Source: Deroplatys truncata (lineage: Eukaryota > Arthropoda > Insecta > Mantodea > Mantidae). Taken from it: a stretch of 64,000 nt of DNA. This document shows, one piece after another, positions 11,890 to 23,022 of the stretch. Position numbers and translations under genes: made by a program. The stretch covers positions 94,877,795-94,941,794 of the forward strand of contig CM060977.1 of NCBI GenBank assembly GCA_030765065.1, given 5' to 3'. Position 1 is the stretch's first letter. Each line of letters opens with the position of its first letter. Under the pieces are notes generated by a model that was not told where the DNA came from, searched no databases, and worked only from the letters and a program-made list of their open reading frames with translations.

Positions 11890-12822
11890 ACTTTCTCTAC
11901 TACGTATAGTAAGTAGGGGAAGTATTGTATTCCACCAAAAAATTCGATACCGAGATTTCACCGGAAATATATATTTTGGGACCCCTGAATCCAAAAAGAG
12001 CATTTTTGGAAACATGCCCGTGTGTGTCTGTGAACAGCATAACTCAGAAACGAACAGTCGGATAAACACCAAACTTGGTATTTAGGTTCAGTATCTGCCA
12101 GAGATGCGACAGGAATGTTTTCAAGAAACTTACCCCCAGATTACCCTTTTCATGGAACATTTTTCGAAAATTTTAATTTTCTCAAAAATTGCTCTAACGA
12201 TTTTGATTAGAATACTATATGTTTAAGATATTGTTATGACAAATAAAATGTATATCTTGAATTTTCTGGGAATGTCTCCAAAAGTATTTTTCATTGTGAC
12301 GACATTTGCATAACTGGTAAACCATAAAAGATAGACAAAATTTTACTACACAAAAAATGTAGATCGCGTTAAAACACATAATTTATGTCATACTTTTTTT
12401 GTTGAGTGAAGCATTTTCGAGATATTGCTTGTTATTCCCTTAAATTTTCAACACTTATTTTCTCAAATGGGAATTCGTTATTCATTTTTTTGTCTTGGAT
12501 ATGCAAAGAGCATTAATCTGTGGCAAAGGGAATGGTGCTGCACCTAGCAACCAGCTATTAAGAGATATGTCTACGCTTAAAGGCTACTGTATTTCTATAT
12601 TGCCCTTGCAAATACAAACAGTACGCCTTAAGCGAAAGTCAAATACTTTTAGAACTGGTGGCTATGTATAAAATATAATTCTCTTTGCATGTCAAAAGAT
12701 CGTTTTTGCAAATGTTTATCTCGATTAATGTGAAATAGATGGGGAATGAGAGTTTGTAAAAATAGTTTGTACAAGAGTAGAGAAAGTCGTGTGGGTGTAA
12801 CACTTCAGAGTTTTTTTTTCTC
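11890..12822 (+). repeat. R850 repeat, full-length copy
   Basis: Runs from the head ACTTTCTCTACTACGTATAG to the tail 'gagtagagaaagtcgtgtgg' and the T-run. It carries an internal variant around 12,490-12,600 ('gcaaagggaatggtgctgca', 'ttgcccttgcaaatac') that is shared in inverse orientation by the copy at 49,588-50,487. Those two copies therefore belong to one lineage. Confidence 0.85.
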
Positions 12823-13107
12823 TCTTAGGATATGCGTCGCCAGGAAAACTTCAGCTCTTATTTCATTCAACAATTGTTCCGCTACAAATTACACGATACT
12901 CTCTTGCTTACCTAGGCATCCAGGAAATGACCTGCAAGAATTTATAACGCCAATTTCATCGTTTCTCTTTAACACTTTTGCCCTAAACATCCTTAGGCGT
13001 TAAACTGATAACTATCACAATCTTATAGAAACATAAAGGTAACAACTCTCTAGGACTGTTTCTGCTAATAACGTGTTGCCAAGGACGTTTGGCTCCAGAA
13101 AGATATG
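12823..13107. other. No recognised feature
   Basis: Short unique-looking gap between two R850 copies in the same orientation. Confidence 0.5.
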
Positions 13108-13920
13108 TTTTTACTTTCTTTACTACTTGCGTATAGCAAGTAGAGGAAATATTGTGTTCCACCCAAAAAGTCGATACCGATATTTCACCGGAAATAATTG
13201 TTTATAAAAGAAGCAGTTCCATAAAAAGGTACTCACACACGTGAGAGAGAGAGAGCTTGTGAACAACATAGCTCAAAAACGAAAAGTCAGACAAAAAACC
13301 AAACTTGGAATGTAGGTTCAGTGCCTTCCATGGATGCGATACGAATATTTTCAAGAAAACGTGATTTTATAAAAACCGTCTAACGGTTTTAATTAAAGTG
13401 GCAAATATTAGAGATGTCTACACAAAAATAAAATTGTTATCTTGAATTTTCTGATGATATCTTTTCAGTCCTCTTCATTCGTAAGGAATTTTGTACAATC
13501 TTGTATGACTGGTAAACGTTATGCGATAGACTTAAACCTATTACAGAAAAATGTAGATCTCTCTAAAAAATAATTTATTTAACATGGGTACTTTTTGTGC
13601 TATCAGTCATTTTCGAGATAATCCATATTAATGGTTCGAATTGTTCAATACTTAGCAATTCTTTTAAATTCCTGTCGATTTTCAGTTGTTTCTCGCGATG
13701 TCATGGAAACAGTATGGAATTTTAAGGTCAGTATATAGCGTCCAGTTCTCTTTCTATCTATAACGAAATGTGTATTTAATGTAGCTACTTTTGGAAAGGC
13801 TTATCTCAATTAAAATAAGTAGATAGGGAAATAACCTTTCGTAAAAATAAATTGTATTCCCAGTAATATAGGATAGAGAGTAGAGAAAGCCAAGTGAATG
13901 TGGCATATCAAGTTTTCTTC
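13108..13920 (+). repeat. R850 repeat, subtype B full-length copy
   Basis: Head 'tactttctttactacttgcg' and tail 'agtagagaaagccaagtgaa'. The B-type tail module 'gaaatgtgtatttaatgtag' replaces the A-type 'caagaaaattagcaataa'. The GT position is only 'actcacacacgtgagagag' here. Confidence 0.85.
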
Positions 13921-15164
13921 CGTATCGAATCTGTAGTACGAGCTTGCTATGTCATGAAAAAGACAGCATTATGAAGATTCTTGAATTTTAGTGCACGTTT
14001 TCACTTCCCTATAGAATATTCCTTTTATCACGAAAGCCTCTTGTAGAGGTCTGCTACTGTTTCGCAGGTTTTAAAGTCTACGCACAATTCTGCGGATTGA
14101 TAAACAAGCCTGCTTAAAAAGGAAGTTGGCGTTAATTTTTGACGATGGAAGTTTAAATTCAGGTAGGGCGGTCCGCTTATGCCTTGTTCTACTTGTTAGT
14201 CAAAAGAGGCAGCCGTCTGAGTTCCCTTTTGTTACAGAGTAAATTAACGCAACGATTTGCAGCCTAATGACTGCCGGCCGGCCGGCGAGCCACTTGATGG
14301 AGACAAATAACTGTGGAACTTTTAGAGCAAAGCTTTGCTGGGGGACTTTCCATTGAAAACCGTTGAACCGCAAGTACTTAGCTTGGCTACAGCTCTCACA
14401 ACTTTACCACAATGCAGAATGCAATTAATCTGGTGTAGAAATAAAAACAATAAAGGTCTTGGGAAGTCTAAAACTAAAATTGCGCTCACCACCAGCCTTT
14501 TCATTACAGCAGAATGTTTATTCATTTGGTTCCTTTTCGCTTTCTAGAAATAAATACTTATATAGGGAAACAAAGAAAGTTGTAACGATATTTTTATGTA
14601 ATAACGGTTCACAAATTATATTGATGGTCGTTTTAACGTGTGTTTTAGGAGCACGGCTACTCTCAGCACTTCTTATTACTTAGGGTATCGAACCAACGAG
14701 CTAGGACTAACAACTTGGACATGCTCTCAGACCCAGGGATCGGTATATTTTGCGTACCTATTACACGTGCCCCCTCCCCTTGCTTACAAAGCGAGGAAGT
14801 GGGCCAGACATTGTCAAGTTACCATCTACCAGCTTTAAAGTTTGGTCTCAGAGGGCAGTAAGGCGTCTCACAATCCCCTAAAAGCATTGCGCAAACGTAT
14901 TCAATCTCCCATGGAGTTTGGGAACCACTGCCCTCGAGTCCAACTCAATCCAAACAGCTCCCTTTTGAGAGGGGCTCAGATATTCGGCCCGACGTACTTT
15001 TAGTAACGTCAAAAGTACCACGAATGCTAAGGGTCAGCAGCGCCCGCTCCTTGGCAGTTGAAGGGGTCCGAACCCTCCATTACGTGCAAGGTGTAGGCAG
15101 CCACAATCAACTTGCCTGCCGCAGTGCATGTGCTTGAATACGGCACTATGCTGACTCAGTGCGT
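13921..15164. other. Unique-looking DNA, GC-richer from about 14,840
   Basis: No supported gene. Contains a short palindrome GCCGGCCGGCCGGC at 14,273-14,286. The right part (14,840-15,164) is the host target of the LINE insertion that follows; its sequence resumes at 16,682. Confidence 0.5.
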
Positions 15165-15177
15165 ACTGCGCAGTGGG
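15165..15177. repeat. Left target-site duplication of LINE
   Basis: 13-bp ACTGCGCAGTGGG, identical to 16,669-16,681. Confidence 0.85.
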
Positions 15178-16357
15178 TAGCCCTGTACCCAGTCTGTACG
15201 CAGAAGCTGCAGAGCCTCCGCTGTCCTTCCGGCGTGAGATTCTTTTGTGCAGCTATGCTTGTCGGCGCTCAAGCTTGTCTAACCACCCGTCCTTCGAGTT
15301 ATTTTACGAGGATTCGCTTGATCGACAATATTTAGTTAGCTCCTCTGCATTACTACCTCCAGGGGTTCGATTTCGACAATTCCTTCGGCATTTGGACGTT
15401 TCCCCAGCGGGGAAACGCTTTTTCCTACATGGCTGCGCGCTGAGGCCCACTAACACCTTGGGCTAACGTCGATGCCGAAGACTGAGACTCCTTCTTCAGT
15501 TCTTAGATCAGCTTTTTTAGAACTCCAGGCGAAAATCGGGAACTTTCATTTTATATACATTGATGGGTCTAAGACTGATGTTGGAGTAGGGTGTGCCTTT
15601 GTTCTTGGTCAGCATAGTTTTACCTTTCGTTTACCGGAGCAATGTTCGATTTTTACCGCCGAACTTTTTAGTCTTTATCAGGCTCTTTTATACATCCAGC
15701 GGCATGATTTACAGCACTGTGTTCTTTGCGCAGACTCCCTGAGTGCCCTTCAGAGTATTAACGCGCTGTACAATTACCACCCACTCATACAGCGCATACA
15801 TGATCTGGTCCGCTCGCTTGGTGTCTCTGGCATCCGCGTCTCCTTCATGTGGATTCCAGGTCATGTTGGCATCTCAGGGAACGAGTCTGCCGACACCGCT
15901 GCCAAATCGGCGATTTTATCACCCAGAAGTTTTACCTCTGTTGTTCCCTCGTCAGATTTGTTTATTGTTTTACGTCGCCGCATCCTCTCGCTTTGGAACG
16001 ATGAGTGGACGGCCCTCCGGGGGAAGAAGTTACGGGAGGTTAAACCTCTCCCGTTAGTCTGGGTTACCTCTTCCCGTGTTTCTCGTCGGGAAGAGGTAAT
16101 TTTAACACGCCTTCGTATCGGACATTGCATTTTTAGTCATAGGTATTTGCTCACTGGTGACCCCGCACCAGTATGCGAGCAGTGTGATGCGCCCTTAACG
16201 GTGCGTCACATTTTAACAGTGTGTTAAGTTTTAACTCCATTGCGCTGTCGTGGGGGTCTGCCTGTTGGCATAGCCAACGTTTTGGCAGACGACGCGCATG
16301 CTGTAGAATGTCTTTTACGTTTTATCAATGACAGTGATTTTAATCGGCGCATGTGAT
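15178..16357 (+). pseudogene. LINE ORF2 C-terminal part: post-RT region, RNase H and zinc knuckle
   Basis: The first piece (15,178-15,466) reads PVPSLYAEAAEPPLSFRR, a common post-RT segment of I/Jockey-type LINEs. A frameshift near 15,465 leads into a 251-codon open frame (15,472-16,227) with RNase H signatures: the first Asp in FIYIDGSKTDVGVGC, Glu in FTAELFSLYQAL, Asp in VLCADSLSALQS, and WIPGHVGISGNESADTAAK with its HV…E…D core. A C-terminal zinc-knuckle-like motif follows, CEQCDAPLTVRHIL. The frame stops at a TAA (16,225), but homologous sequence continues in the same frame to 16,357 (LPVGIANVLADDAHAVECLL), so that TAA is probably a mutated sense codon. All four acidic RNase H residues appear intact. 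Without RT and endonuclease it cannot move. Confidence 0.85.
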
Positions 16358-16668
16358 GCGCTGAGCGCCTTTTAACCTTGTGATATTATATTGCCTTTTT
16401 AATGGGGGCTCTACTCCCCAGTGGACATATGACGCTCATGTCCAAAACGTTCTACAGCTCTTGACAGTGCTTTTACTCTTTTATTGTTTTGTATAACATG
16501 TTTTAGTGTGGTGGTTTTAGCATTTGTGTGCGTGCTTTTTAATGTTTTTGACTTCTCGAATTTTCCGTTTTTGTAGTTCTTGAATGTTATATTTTACACC
16601 TTGTAAGGGCGCTGATGACCTTTGATATTTAGCGCCCTTAACCCCATATCATCGTCATCATCATCATC
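15178..16668 (+). mobile_element. 5'-truncated non-LTR retrotransposon (LINE) with RNase H domain
   Basis: Bounded by perfect 13-bp direct repeats. It begins abruptly inside the region between reverse transcriptase and RNase H, and ends with a short (ATC/TCA) tail instead of poly(A). Just before the tail, AAGGGCGCT (16,605-16,613) and AGCGCCCTT (16,631-16,639) form a perfect 9-bp stem with a 17-nt loop. The sharp 5' end plus target duplication is the classic product of incomplete target-primed reverse transcription. Confidence 0.9.
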
Positions 16669-16681
16669 ACTGCGCAGTGGG
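16669..16681. repeat. Right target-site duplication of LINE
   Basis: ACTGCGCAGTGGG, identical to 15,165-15,177. Confidence 0.85.
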
Positions 16682-17328
16682 AGCAGTCGGTTTTCCTCCG
16701 TAGAAGTGATGGTCAGTAGAGAGGCGTGCGGCATCTATGATTGCAATGTTTGGTTCTACCTATGTATGTAAAATTAGTTTTAATTATGAAATGTAATAAA
16801 GGCCCTCAAGAGAGCCAATATCAGTGACAACTTAAGGTGTGCATTAAGGGTTCAGAATTGTGTTTCATTGTCACCAAATGTTGTGAACACTCCTATTTTT
16901 AAAACCTAAAGATGACAGAACGCAGGAGTGTGTATCGAGAAGTGAATGTATCAAATTCTTAGTTGAAACATGTATTCACTACACAGTTTATATTCGTTTA
17001 ATTTGAAGTCCTCTTTGTAGTGTATAGTTTTGTTGCACATATATGTAGTTTTATTTTGTTATTTTATATTTGTAGAACTTTTCCCGAATCAAAATCATGC
17101 TAATTCCCACTAACAAAGTACTGTTTCGTTCCTATAGTAAAAGATATTGCAGTTATATGCTCGTATTTGATTTTATAGGACTAACGACTATAATTTATTT
17201 ATATTGGATTGTTTTGTCTATTGTTTAATATCAAACATAAGAGCAATACTAAACCATGTATAATACAGTTTGCGACTGAATCCTTCTCTACTATCGTATC
17301 CATAATATTTTAGTGTTAACGCAACTAC
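16682..17328. other. No recognised feature
   Basis: AT-rich interval; continuation of the LINE target locus. No gene supported. Confidence 0.5.
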
Positions 17329-17329
17329 A

Positions 17330-17886
17330 GATTACCGGACGCCGCTCCGTGAGGTAGTGATTTACTTATAGGCGTATACCTTGTCCAGTGATCTTCAGTA
17401 CCGTGCGCACAGACACGTCGTGCTTAAGAGTTGGTTGTCCCTGGTATGGGGTATACAACGGAGGGGAAACCCTAGTGAACTGCAGCCTACATAGATCTAC
17501 TGCGGCTACTAGAATTAAAGGGATCGCAGAAGACTACAGGCCACAGAGACGCACGGAAGTTCTCCTTAAATTTTCCTGAATGGAAGACCCGACTCACTAC
17601 TGGAGCTACCAAGAAAGGGCGATAAACTACCCTTGCAACTAGGTAGCCATCCATTCTTGAAGCAAGTATCTGCGCCATCTGTCCGGCACCGCTCCACGTC
17701 ACGAACAATACAAGCATATCTGAAACGTGAGAATAAACTGGAAATGAGGGAAACGAAATCGTGGTAGAAGAGAAACCACCCCAGCGTTTGCCTTCTGACT
17801 AGGGAAAAACAAGGAAACTCAAGGTCAGAGTGAGCGAACCCGGAACCTCCCAAATGCGAGCATCACAGATTACCGCCGAGTTAACT
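17330..17886 (-). repeat. ~500-bp tRNA-type SINE, diverged copy
   Basis: Read on the minus strand it starts with a tRNA-like head ('agtaagttaactcggcggt') and a box-B-like 'ccgggttcgct' at about 17,835-17,850. A body follows shared with 35,714-36,207 and 52,440-52,955: a 'gtggtttctcttc…' segment, a 'gctggggtgg' segment, and a distal 'ccaggg' then 'aagcacg' segment. It abuts an R850 head at about 17,887. Confidence 0.5.
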
Positions 17887-18100
17887 TACTCGGTAGAGGA
17901 GGTATTGTACTCCTCGCAAAATATATTATAACGGGATTTAATTGGAAACATTATTTCAAAATTAAAAAATGCACATCAAAAAGGATTTGTGTGTGTGTGT
18001 GTGTGTGTGTGTGTGAACAGCATAACTCTAAAAAGGATCAGTCGGATTAATACCAAACTTCGCAAGTTCATCGTATTGCAAGAATACGATATGAAGCTTT
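17887..18100 (+). repeat. R850 head fragment
   Basis: 'ggtagaggaggtattgtact', then the GT microsatellite and 'gtgtgaacagcataactcta'. It ends after 'aagaatacgatatgaagctt'. Only the first ~200 bp of the element is present. Confidence 0.7.
17988..18015. repeat. (TG)n microsatellite
   Basis: About 14 dinucleotides immediately before 'gaacagcataactc', the canonical GT position inside R850. Confidence 0.95.
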
Positions 18101-18298
18101 TTTACACGGAAAATATTATGTTTGATTTTCTAAAGTTACTTCAAGTATTCTTTTCTTACATAAGCTTATTATTATATTTCTTATTTATAATTCCATGCTC
18201 TTTATATGGCCACAGAAAGACAGAAATAAAAAAGAAAACGAATAGGGTCTTACCAGTTGAGAAATTATATGTAGATACTTGATAGTTCAAACCAATAA

Positions 18299-19153
18299 AA
18301 CAAATCTGATGTGTTGCACTCACATGACTCTCTTATTATCACAAACGCTTATTCACATTCTACTTTATGTTAATATAGATAAACATTTGTAGAAATTATC
18401 TTATTGCTAATGTTATTGTAGGTACAAGGGGAATATGGTAGGCTTTAAGCGATACTCAAATGTTTTAATAGCTGGTTACTATGTGGCGCATTCCATTCTC
18501 TTTGCGTGTCCAGGACATAAAACAAACCAATAACGAATTCCCATTTGAGAAAAAGTATAAGTATTGAAAATTCAAACAAATAACAAGGAATATCTCGAAA
18601 ATGGTTCACTCGACAAATAGAGGTGTATATGAACTAAATTGTGTTTTAACGAGATCCATATTTTTTGTGTACTAACATTTTGTCTATCTCTTACAGTTTA
18701 CCAGTTATGCGAAAGTCATTCAGAATGAGGATGACTTTTGGGAATATTCATAGAAAATTCAAGATATACATATTATTTTCCATGAAAATATGTTAAACAT
18801 ATGATATTTTAATCAAAACTGTTAGAGGCATGTTTGAAAGAATCAAGATTTTCCAAAAATATTGAATTGAAAATAGTCTGGGGTTGGGAGCTCTTCTTGA
18901 AAATTTTCATCTCGCATCATTGAAATATACTAAACACAAATGCTAAGTTTGGTATATATCCGAATTTTCGTTTTTGAGTTATGCTGTTCACAGAGGCACA
19001 CAGACAGACGTGCACACGGACAGGTTTTCAAAAATGCTTTATTTGGATTCAGGGCACCTCAAAGTATGTATTTCCGGTCAAATCGCGGTATCAAATTTTT
19101 GGGTGGAATGCACTACTTTCCCTTCTTACTATATGTAGTAAGGAAAGTAAGAA
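18299..19153 (-). repeat. R850 repeat, subtype A full-length copy
   Basis: Begins 'caaatctgatgtgttgcact' and ends 'actatatgtagtaaggaaag'. All modules are present in inverse order. Confidence 0.85.
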
Positions 19154-19673
19154 ACGAATAACGAATTCGCATTTGAGAAAATGCATAACTATTGGAAAAT
19201 TCAAACAAGTAACAAGGAATATCTCTGAAGTGGTTCACTCGATCAAAAGTTTGTGACATAAATAAAGTGATTTAACTAGATGCACATATTTGTATAGTAA
19301 AATCTGTCTATCTCTTACGATTCATCACTTATGCGAAAGCCAATGGGAATGAAGAGGACTTTTGGGGACATTCCCATAAAATTCAAGATAAACGTTTCAT
19401 TTGACATGAAAATATCTTAAACATATGATAACTTGGAGAAAATCGTGGTGTCGCATGCTTGGAAGATAGTAAACTCAAATTCCAGGTTTGGTATTTATCC
19501 GATTTTTGATTCTCGAGTTTTGCTGTTCACCGACAGAGAGACGCACACATGGACATGTTTCCAAAAATACTTTATTTGGGCACCTGAAAACATGTATTTC
19601 TGGTGAAATATCGGTACCGAATTTTTTAGTGAAATGCATACTTCCCCCGCTTAGTATACGTAGTAGAGAAGGC
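19154..19673 (-). repeat. R850 repeat, tail-truncated copy in tandem with the previous one
   Basis: Starts at 'aacgaataacgaattcgcat', so about 300 bp of tail is missing, and runs to the head 'tagtatacgtagtagagaag'. Directly joined to the preceding copy in the same orientation. Confidence 0.8.
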
Positions 19674-19728
19674 AATATCTTGAAAATTGTTAAGTTCAGA
19701 AAAAAAATTCACACATTCTGCGTTCCAA

Positions 19729-19776
<48 letters not shown>

Positions 19777-19813
19777 GTAGTAAGACTTTAAGTATCTCTT
19801 GGGATTTCCCATG
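19674..19813 (-). repeat. R850 repeat, left part split by a mariner
   Basis: Includes an (AT)n expansion at 19,731-19,772 and then 'tttgtgtagtaagactttaa'. Resumes at 21,117 after the mariner. Confidence 0.65.
19731..19772. repeat. (AT)n microsatellite
   Basis: About 21 AT dinucleotides inside R850, at a position corresponding to the 'ctacattttttgtgtag' region. Confidence 0.95.
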
Positions 19814-19815
19814 TA

Positions 19816-21116
19816 CGAGGGCAGTCCAGAAAGTCCCGGACATTTTGGTCTATCGTGGCGATGAGTAGGGCTAAAGCCGCCATCTTGGTGTCAGAACGTT
19901 CCTACATTCAGTACGCATCTAGCTGTGGTAGCGTGAGGACTGTGTCTTCCTTGCTGTGCTCTCTGTGAGTTGTTAAAATGTGCGCTGCAATAGAAAATCC
20001 CGCCACTTGTGAAGTGCGGTTGGCTAAAAGGAACAAACCAATTGAAATTTATCGTCAACTTTGTGATGTTTACGGCCAGGGAATAATGAGTGAAAGCCGA
20101 GTCAGGCAATGGTGCATTTACTTTACAAATGGCCGTACCAATGTTCACGACGAGGATCGCAGTGGTAGGCCTAGCGTTATGGCTGATGAACTGTCAATGC
20201 AAATCGATGACAAAATTCGCGAAAATCATCGTTTCATGATTACAGAACTTTCGAAACCTTTTCCCAAATTTCACGGAGTTTGCGCATCAAATTGTGGTGG
20301 AGAAGCTTGGTTACCTCAAATTGTGTGCTAGCTGGGTTCCAAAAATCTTAACGGAAGACCATAAAAAACAGAGATTGGCTGCATCACTGACCTTCCTCCA
20401 AGATTTCAACAAATATGGTAACGCTTTACTCGATCGTATCGTAACTGGGGACGAGACTTGGGTGAAGCACGTTAATTGTGGAACAAAACAGCAGTCATGG
20501 AATGGGGACATACACATTCTCCCAAGAAACCTAGATAGTGTTTGCAAACGCTGTCAGCAAGAAAGGTCATGGGAGTCTAAGGGGGTGCTTCTCGTTGAGT
20601 TTCTGGAACGTGGAACGACAATAACCTCAGAGACGTATTGTGAAATGCTAAGAAAGTTAAGGCGTGCCATACAAAATAAGCATCGGGGAATACTTAGCAC
20701 CAAGGTGACGTTTCTTCACGACAATGCACGCCCACATACGGCCAATCGTACCCGAACACTCTTGGATGGTTTTGTATGGGAGGTGTTTGACCATCCACCA
20801 TACAGCCCGGATTTGGCTCTGAGCGACTACCACCTCTTCCCAGCGATGAAGAAATGGCTCGGTACACAACGCTTTGATACTGACGCTGAACTGCATGCCG
20901 GTGTAAAGGAGTGGTTGAAATCGCAGGCGGCAGATTTCTACAGAGAGGGTATTGAAAAACTTGTACCACGGTATAATAAATGCCTCAATTTGAATGGCGA
21001 TTATGTAGAAAAATAGCTTAAGTGTGTACCTTTCAAATGTAGATAATAAACGTTGATATTTGTATTTTGTTAATTGTTTATTTCAAAACGTCTGTGGACT
21101 TTCTGGATTACCCTCG
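19816..21116 (+). mobile_element. mariner element, best-preserved transposon in the window
   Basis: The TIRs are CGAGGGCAGTCCAGAAAGTC and the inverse 'gactttctggattaccctcg'. They are flanked exactly by TA at 19,814-19,815 and 21,117-21,118. Length 1,301 bp, typical for mariner. Inserted within an R850 copy. Confidence 0.92.
19978..21016 (+). pseudogene. mariner transposase (D,D34D), lightly damaged
   Basis: Starts MCAAIENPATCEVR at 19,978 and ends NLNGDYVEK with TAG at 21,014, close to the ~345 codons usual for mariner. Order: an N-terminal HTH in which some residues are deleted after CEVR; a second HTH with GRPSVMADEL; the linker YLKLCASWVPKIL; the first Asp in VTGDETWV; the second in FLHDNARPHTA; the third in YSPDLALSDYHLFP. 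I count 34 residues between the second and third Asp, the diagnostic D,D34D spacing, and all three catalytic Asp are present. Defects: a frameshift near 20,270-20,300, and a shifted segment near 20,500-20,580 (the stretch after QQSW reads NGDIHILPRNL, out of register with the family). No in-frame stop in the catalytic half. Inactive as it stands, but recently so. Confidence 0.9.
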
Positions 21117-21400
21117 TATAAGAGATTCAGAAAGAAAAATTCACAGGCTATTCCCAAAAATACAAGACATTATATTTGTCATAAAAACATCTTAAAAGCA
21201 TGGTATTTTAATAAAAAATGTTAGTCATTTTAGAAAGAATCAAGAATATCGAAACGAAAGGACAGATTGAGATTTGGGGGAGGAATTTTCTTGAAAATAT
21301 ACGTCACATTTTTGGAAGATACTCAGCTGAAGTACAAAGTTTGTTATGTAACGTACTTTAAGTTTTTGAGTTCACATTGTCCGTGTGTACAGAACTTTCT
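21117..21400 (-). repeat. R850 repeat, right part after the mariner
   Basis: Continues with 'attcacaggctattcccaaa', 'ggtattttaataaaaaatgt', 'ggaggaattttcttgaaaat' up to the 'gttcacattgtccgtgtgta' region. The head is lost. Confidence 0.75.
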
Positions 21401-21542
21401 TCTAAAAATCTTGTGTTACAATCGTATAATTTACTCTCTATCATTTATTAACGAAATAACAAATATTCAAGCTTATATTTCTACCTAATTCATTTTAATC
21501 GAGTTAAAGCTTTGCAGAAATAGCATTACACATTTAGTTATA
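21401..21542 (-). repeat. R850 subtype B tail, split by a transposon
   Basis: 'ttactctctatcatttatta', 'cattttaatcgagttaaagc', 'catttagtta'. Resumes at 22,298. Confidence 0.8.
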
Positions 21543-22297
21543 CAGGGTGTATCATAATTAACAGTGTAAACTGAAACGGTTGAAAGTGTACGATAATAGA
21601 AATAAAAGCGTTACGGTAAACATGGTTACACAAACGAGCTATGAGCCAGATAATTTCAAATGTGTGTGATTACAAGCCGACACTGACTTCATTAAGCAAT
21701 ATCGCCCTATTAGTACAAATTAATTTAAAAGGAAGATTTTCGCTTAGTATTTAACATTTTAGGTTATCTCAAAGTTCACTTATAGCTGAACTTAACGAGC
21801 AATACAATTCTACATTATAATGTTACATGTTATTAATCACTCTTCCCTGCTAAAGGAGTTGTTCAAAGTGTTGTTCTTGCATCTGGATGGAATATTGCAA
21901 TCGCCTCTGCAGCGAATTTAAAATTCTTTCAAACACTCCCGGATCATCTCGGAATTCTTTATAAGCAGTAAAAGCACGTTTTAGGTGGCCACATACAGAA
22001 AAACTTAAAGGATTGAGATCAGGTGATAGTGGAGGCCAAGGTGCAGGCCCTCCTCGACTTATCCATCTTGGACCATATCTCCAAGTTAGACGTCTTCTTA
22101 CAATAGCAGCAAAATGTAGCGGTGTTCCATCATGGATGCACCACTAACTCTGGGGTTCCTCAAGGGGAACATCCTCAAGAATTCACGTCATTGCCGGCTC
22201 ATAACAGCACTTGTTTGCTGGATTTTTTTTTTTTTTTGCTTATATTATCAGATACTTTAAACCCTTTCACGTTGCGTTATTAATTATGATACATCTC
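21543..22297 (-). mobile_element. Internally deleted Tc1/mariner-type transposon
   Basis: The ends are CAGGGTGTATCATAATTAAC and the inverse 'attaattatgatacatctc'. TA is at 21,541-21,542 and 22,298-22,299. About 755 bp, so roughly half of a full element is gone. Inserted inside an R850 copy whose sequence continues on both sides. Confidence 0.8.
21850..22150 (-). pseudogene. Transposase C-terminal fragment
   Basis: A minus-strand translation from about 22,150 gives HDGTPLHFAAIVRRRL, then WISRGGPAPWPPLSPDLNPL and the tail GHLKRAFTAYKEF. It ends EQHFEQLL with TAG at 21,850. HDG holds the second catalytic Asp and SPDLNPL the third. The N-terminal DNA-binding domain and first Asp are missing. The family is the arthropod Tc1/mariner relative with the WPPRSPDL signature; the exact clade is not determined. 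Confidence 0.75.
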
Positions 22298-22975
22298 TAG
22301 ATAGAAAGGGGATAGCGATAATCAAATGTTTAAGAACTGGACGGTATATGCTGGCGTATAAATTCCATACTGTTTCTATGCAATTGCGAGAAACAACTGA
22401 ATGTCGACAGGACTTTAAAATAATGACAAAGAATGGAATAATTCAAACCATTAACGGATATCTAGGAAATGGCTTATGCCACAAGAAGGGTTATTTGAAA
22501 TACATTTTGTGTTTGAAGAGATCTACGTTTTATTGTGATGTGCATTTCCGTCTCTGGCTTAAACTTTGCCAGTTATATAAGATTATATAAAATTCTTTTG
22601 GAATAAATAAGACTTCATAGGTTACTCCAAGAAAATAGAAGATAAACATGTAAATATCTTTAATATGTATCTTGAATAATATGTATCTTGAATATCTTGA
22701 AACATATTCGTTCCATTTTTAAGAAAATAATAACTTTTTCAAAATGTTGTATGTAAATTGTATTTGAGGGTAGGAGGAGTTTGTTAAAACTGTTCTTGTT
22801 GCATCTTTGGAAGATACTGAAATTGAATACAAAGCACGGACACAGACCCTTTCTCCAAAAGTTTTTGTTTTTGAATTCAGAAACTCTTAAAGCCTGTGTT
22901 TCCGTTGAAATCTTCATATGGAATTCTTGGGGAAATGCAACACTTTTTCTACTGGTGTAATTTAGTAAAAGTGTG
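22298..22975 (-). repeat. R850 subtype B repeat, right part
   Basis: Continues from the split copy: 'gatagcgataatcaaatgtt', 'aacaactgaatgtcgacagg', 'gcttatgccacaag', down to the head near 22,960. A short duplication of 'aatatgtatcttgaat' occurs at about 22,661-22,692. Confidence 0.8.
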
Positions 22976-23022
22976 AGTAGAGAAAATCATGTGAATGCAA
23001 CACATCAGATTCTTTTTTTTAA
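22976..23022 (+). repeat. R850 tail in opposite orientation, fused to the preceding copy
   Basis: 'gagtagagaaaatcatgtga' and 'cacatcagattcttttt' follow directly where the minus copy should show its own head end. An inverted chimera. Confidence 0.7.

Noticed and set aside
14273-14286. GCCGGC palindrome as a regulatory site
   Set aside because: Short, isolated, no context.
18981-19256. Open frames within R850 (also 41,204-41,509, 42,226-42,644, 50,230-50,502)
   Set aside because: Similar peptides recur only because the repeat recurs; stops differ between copies and there is no start or domain conservation.
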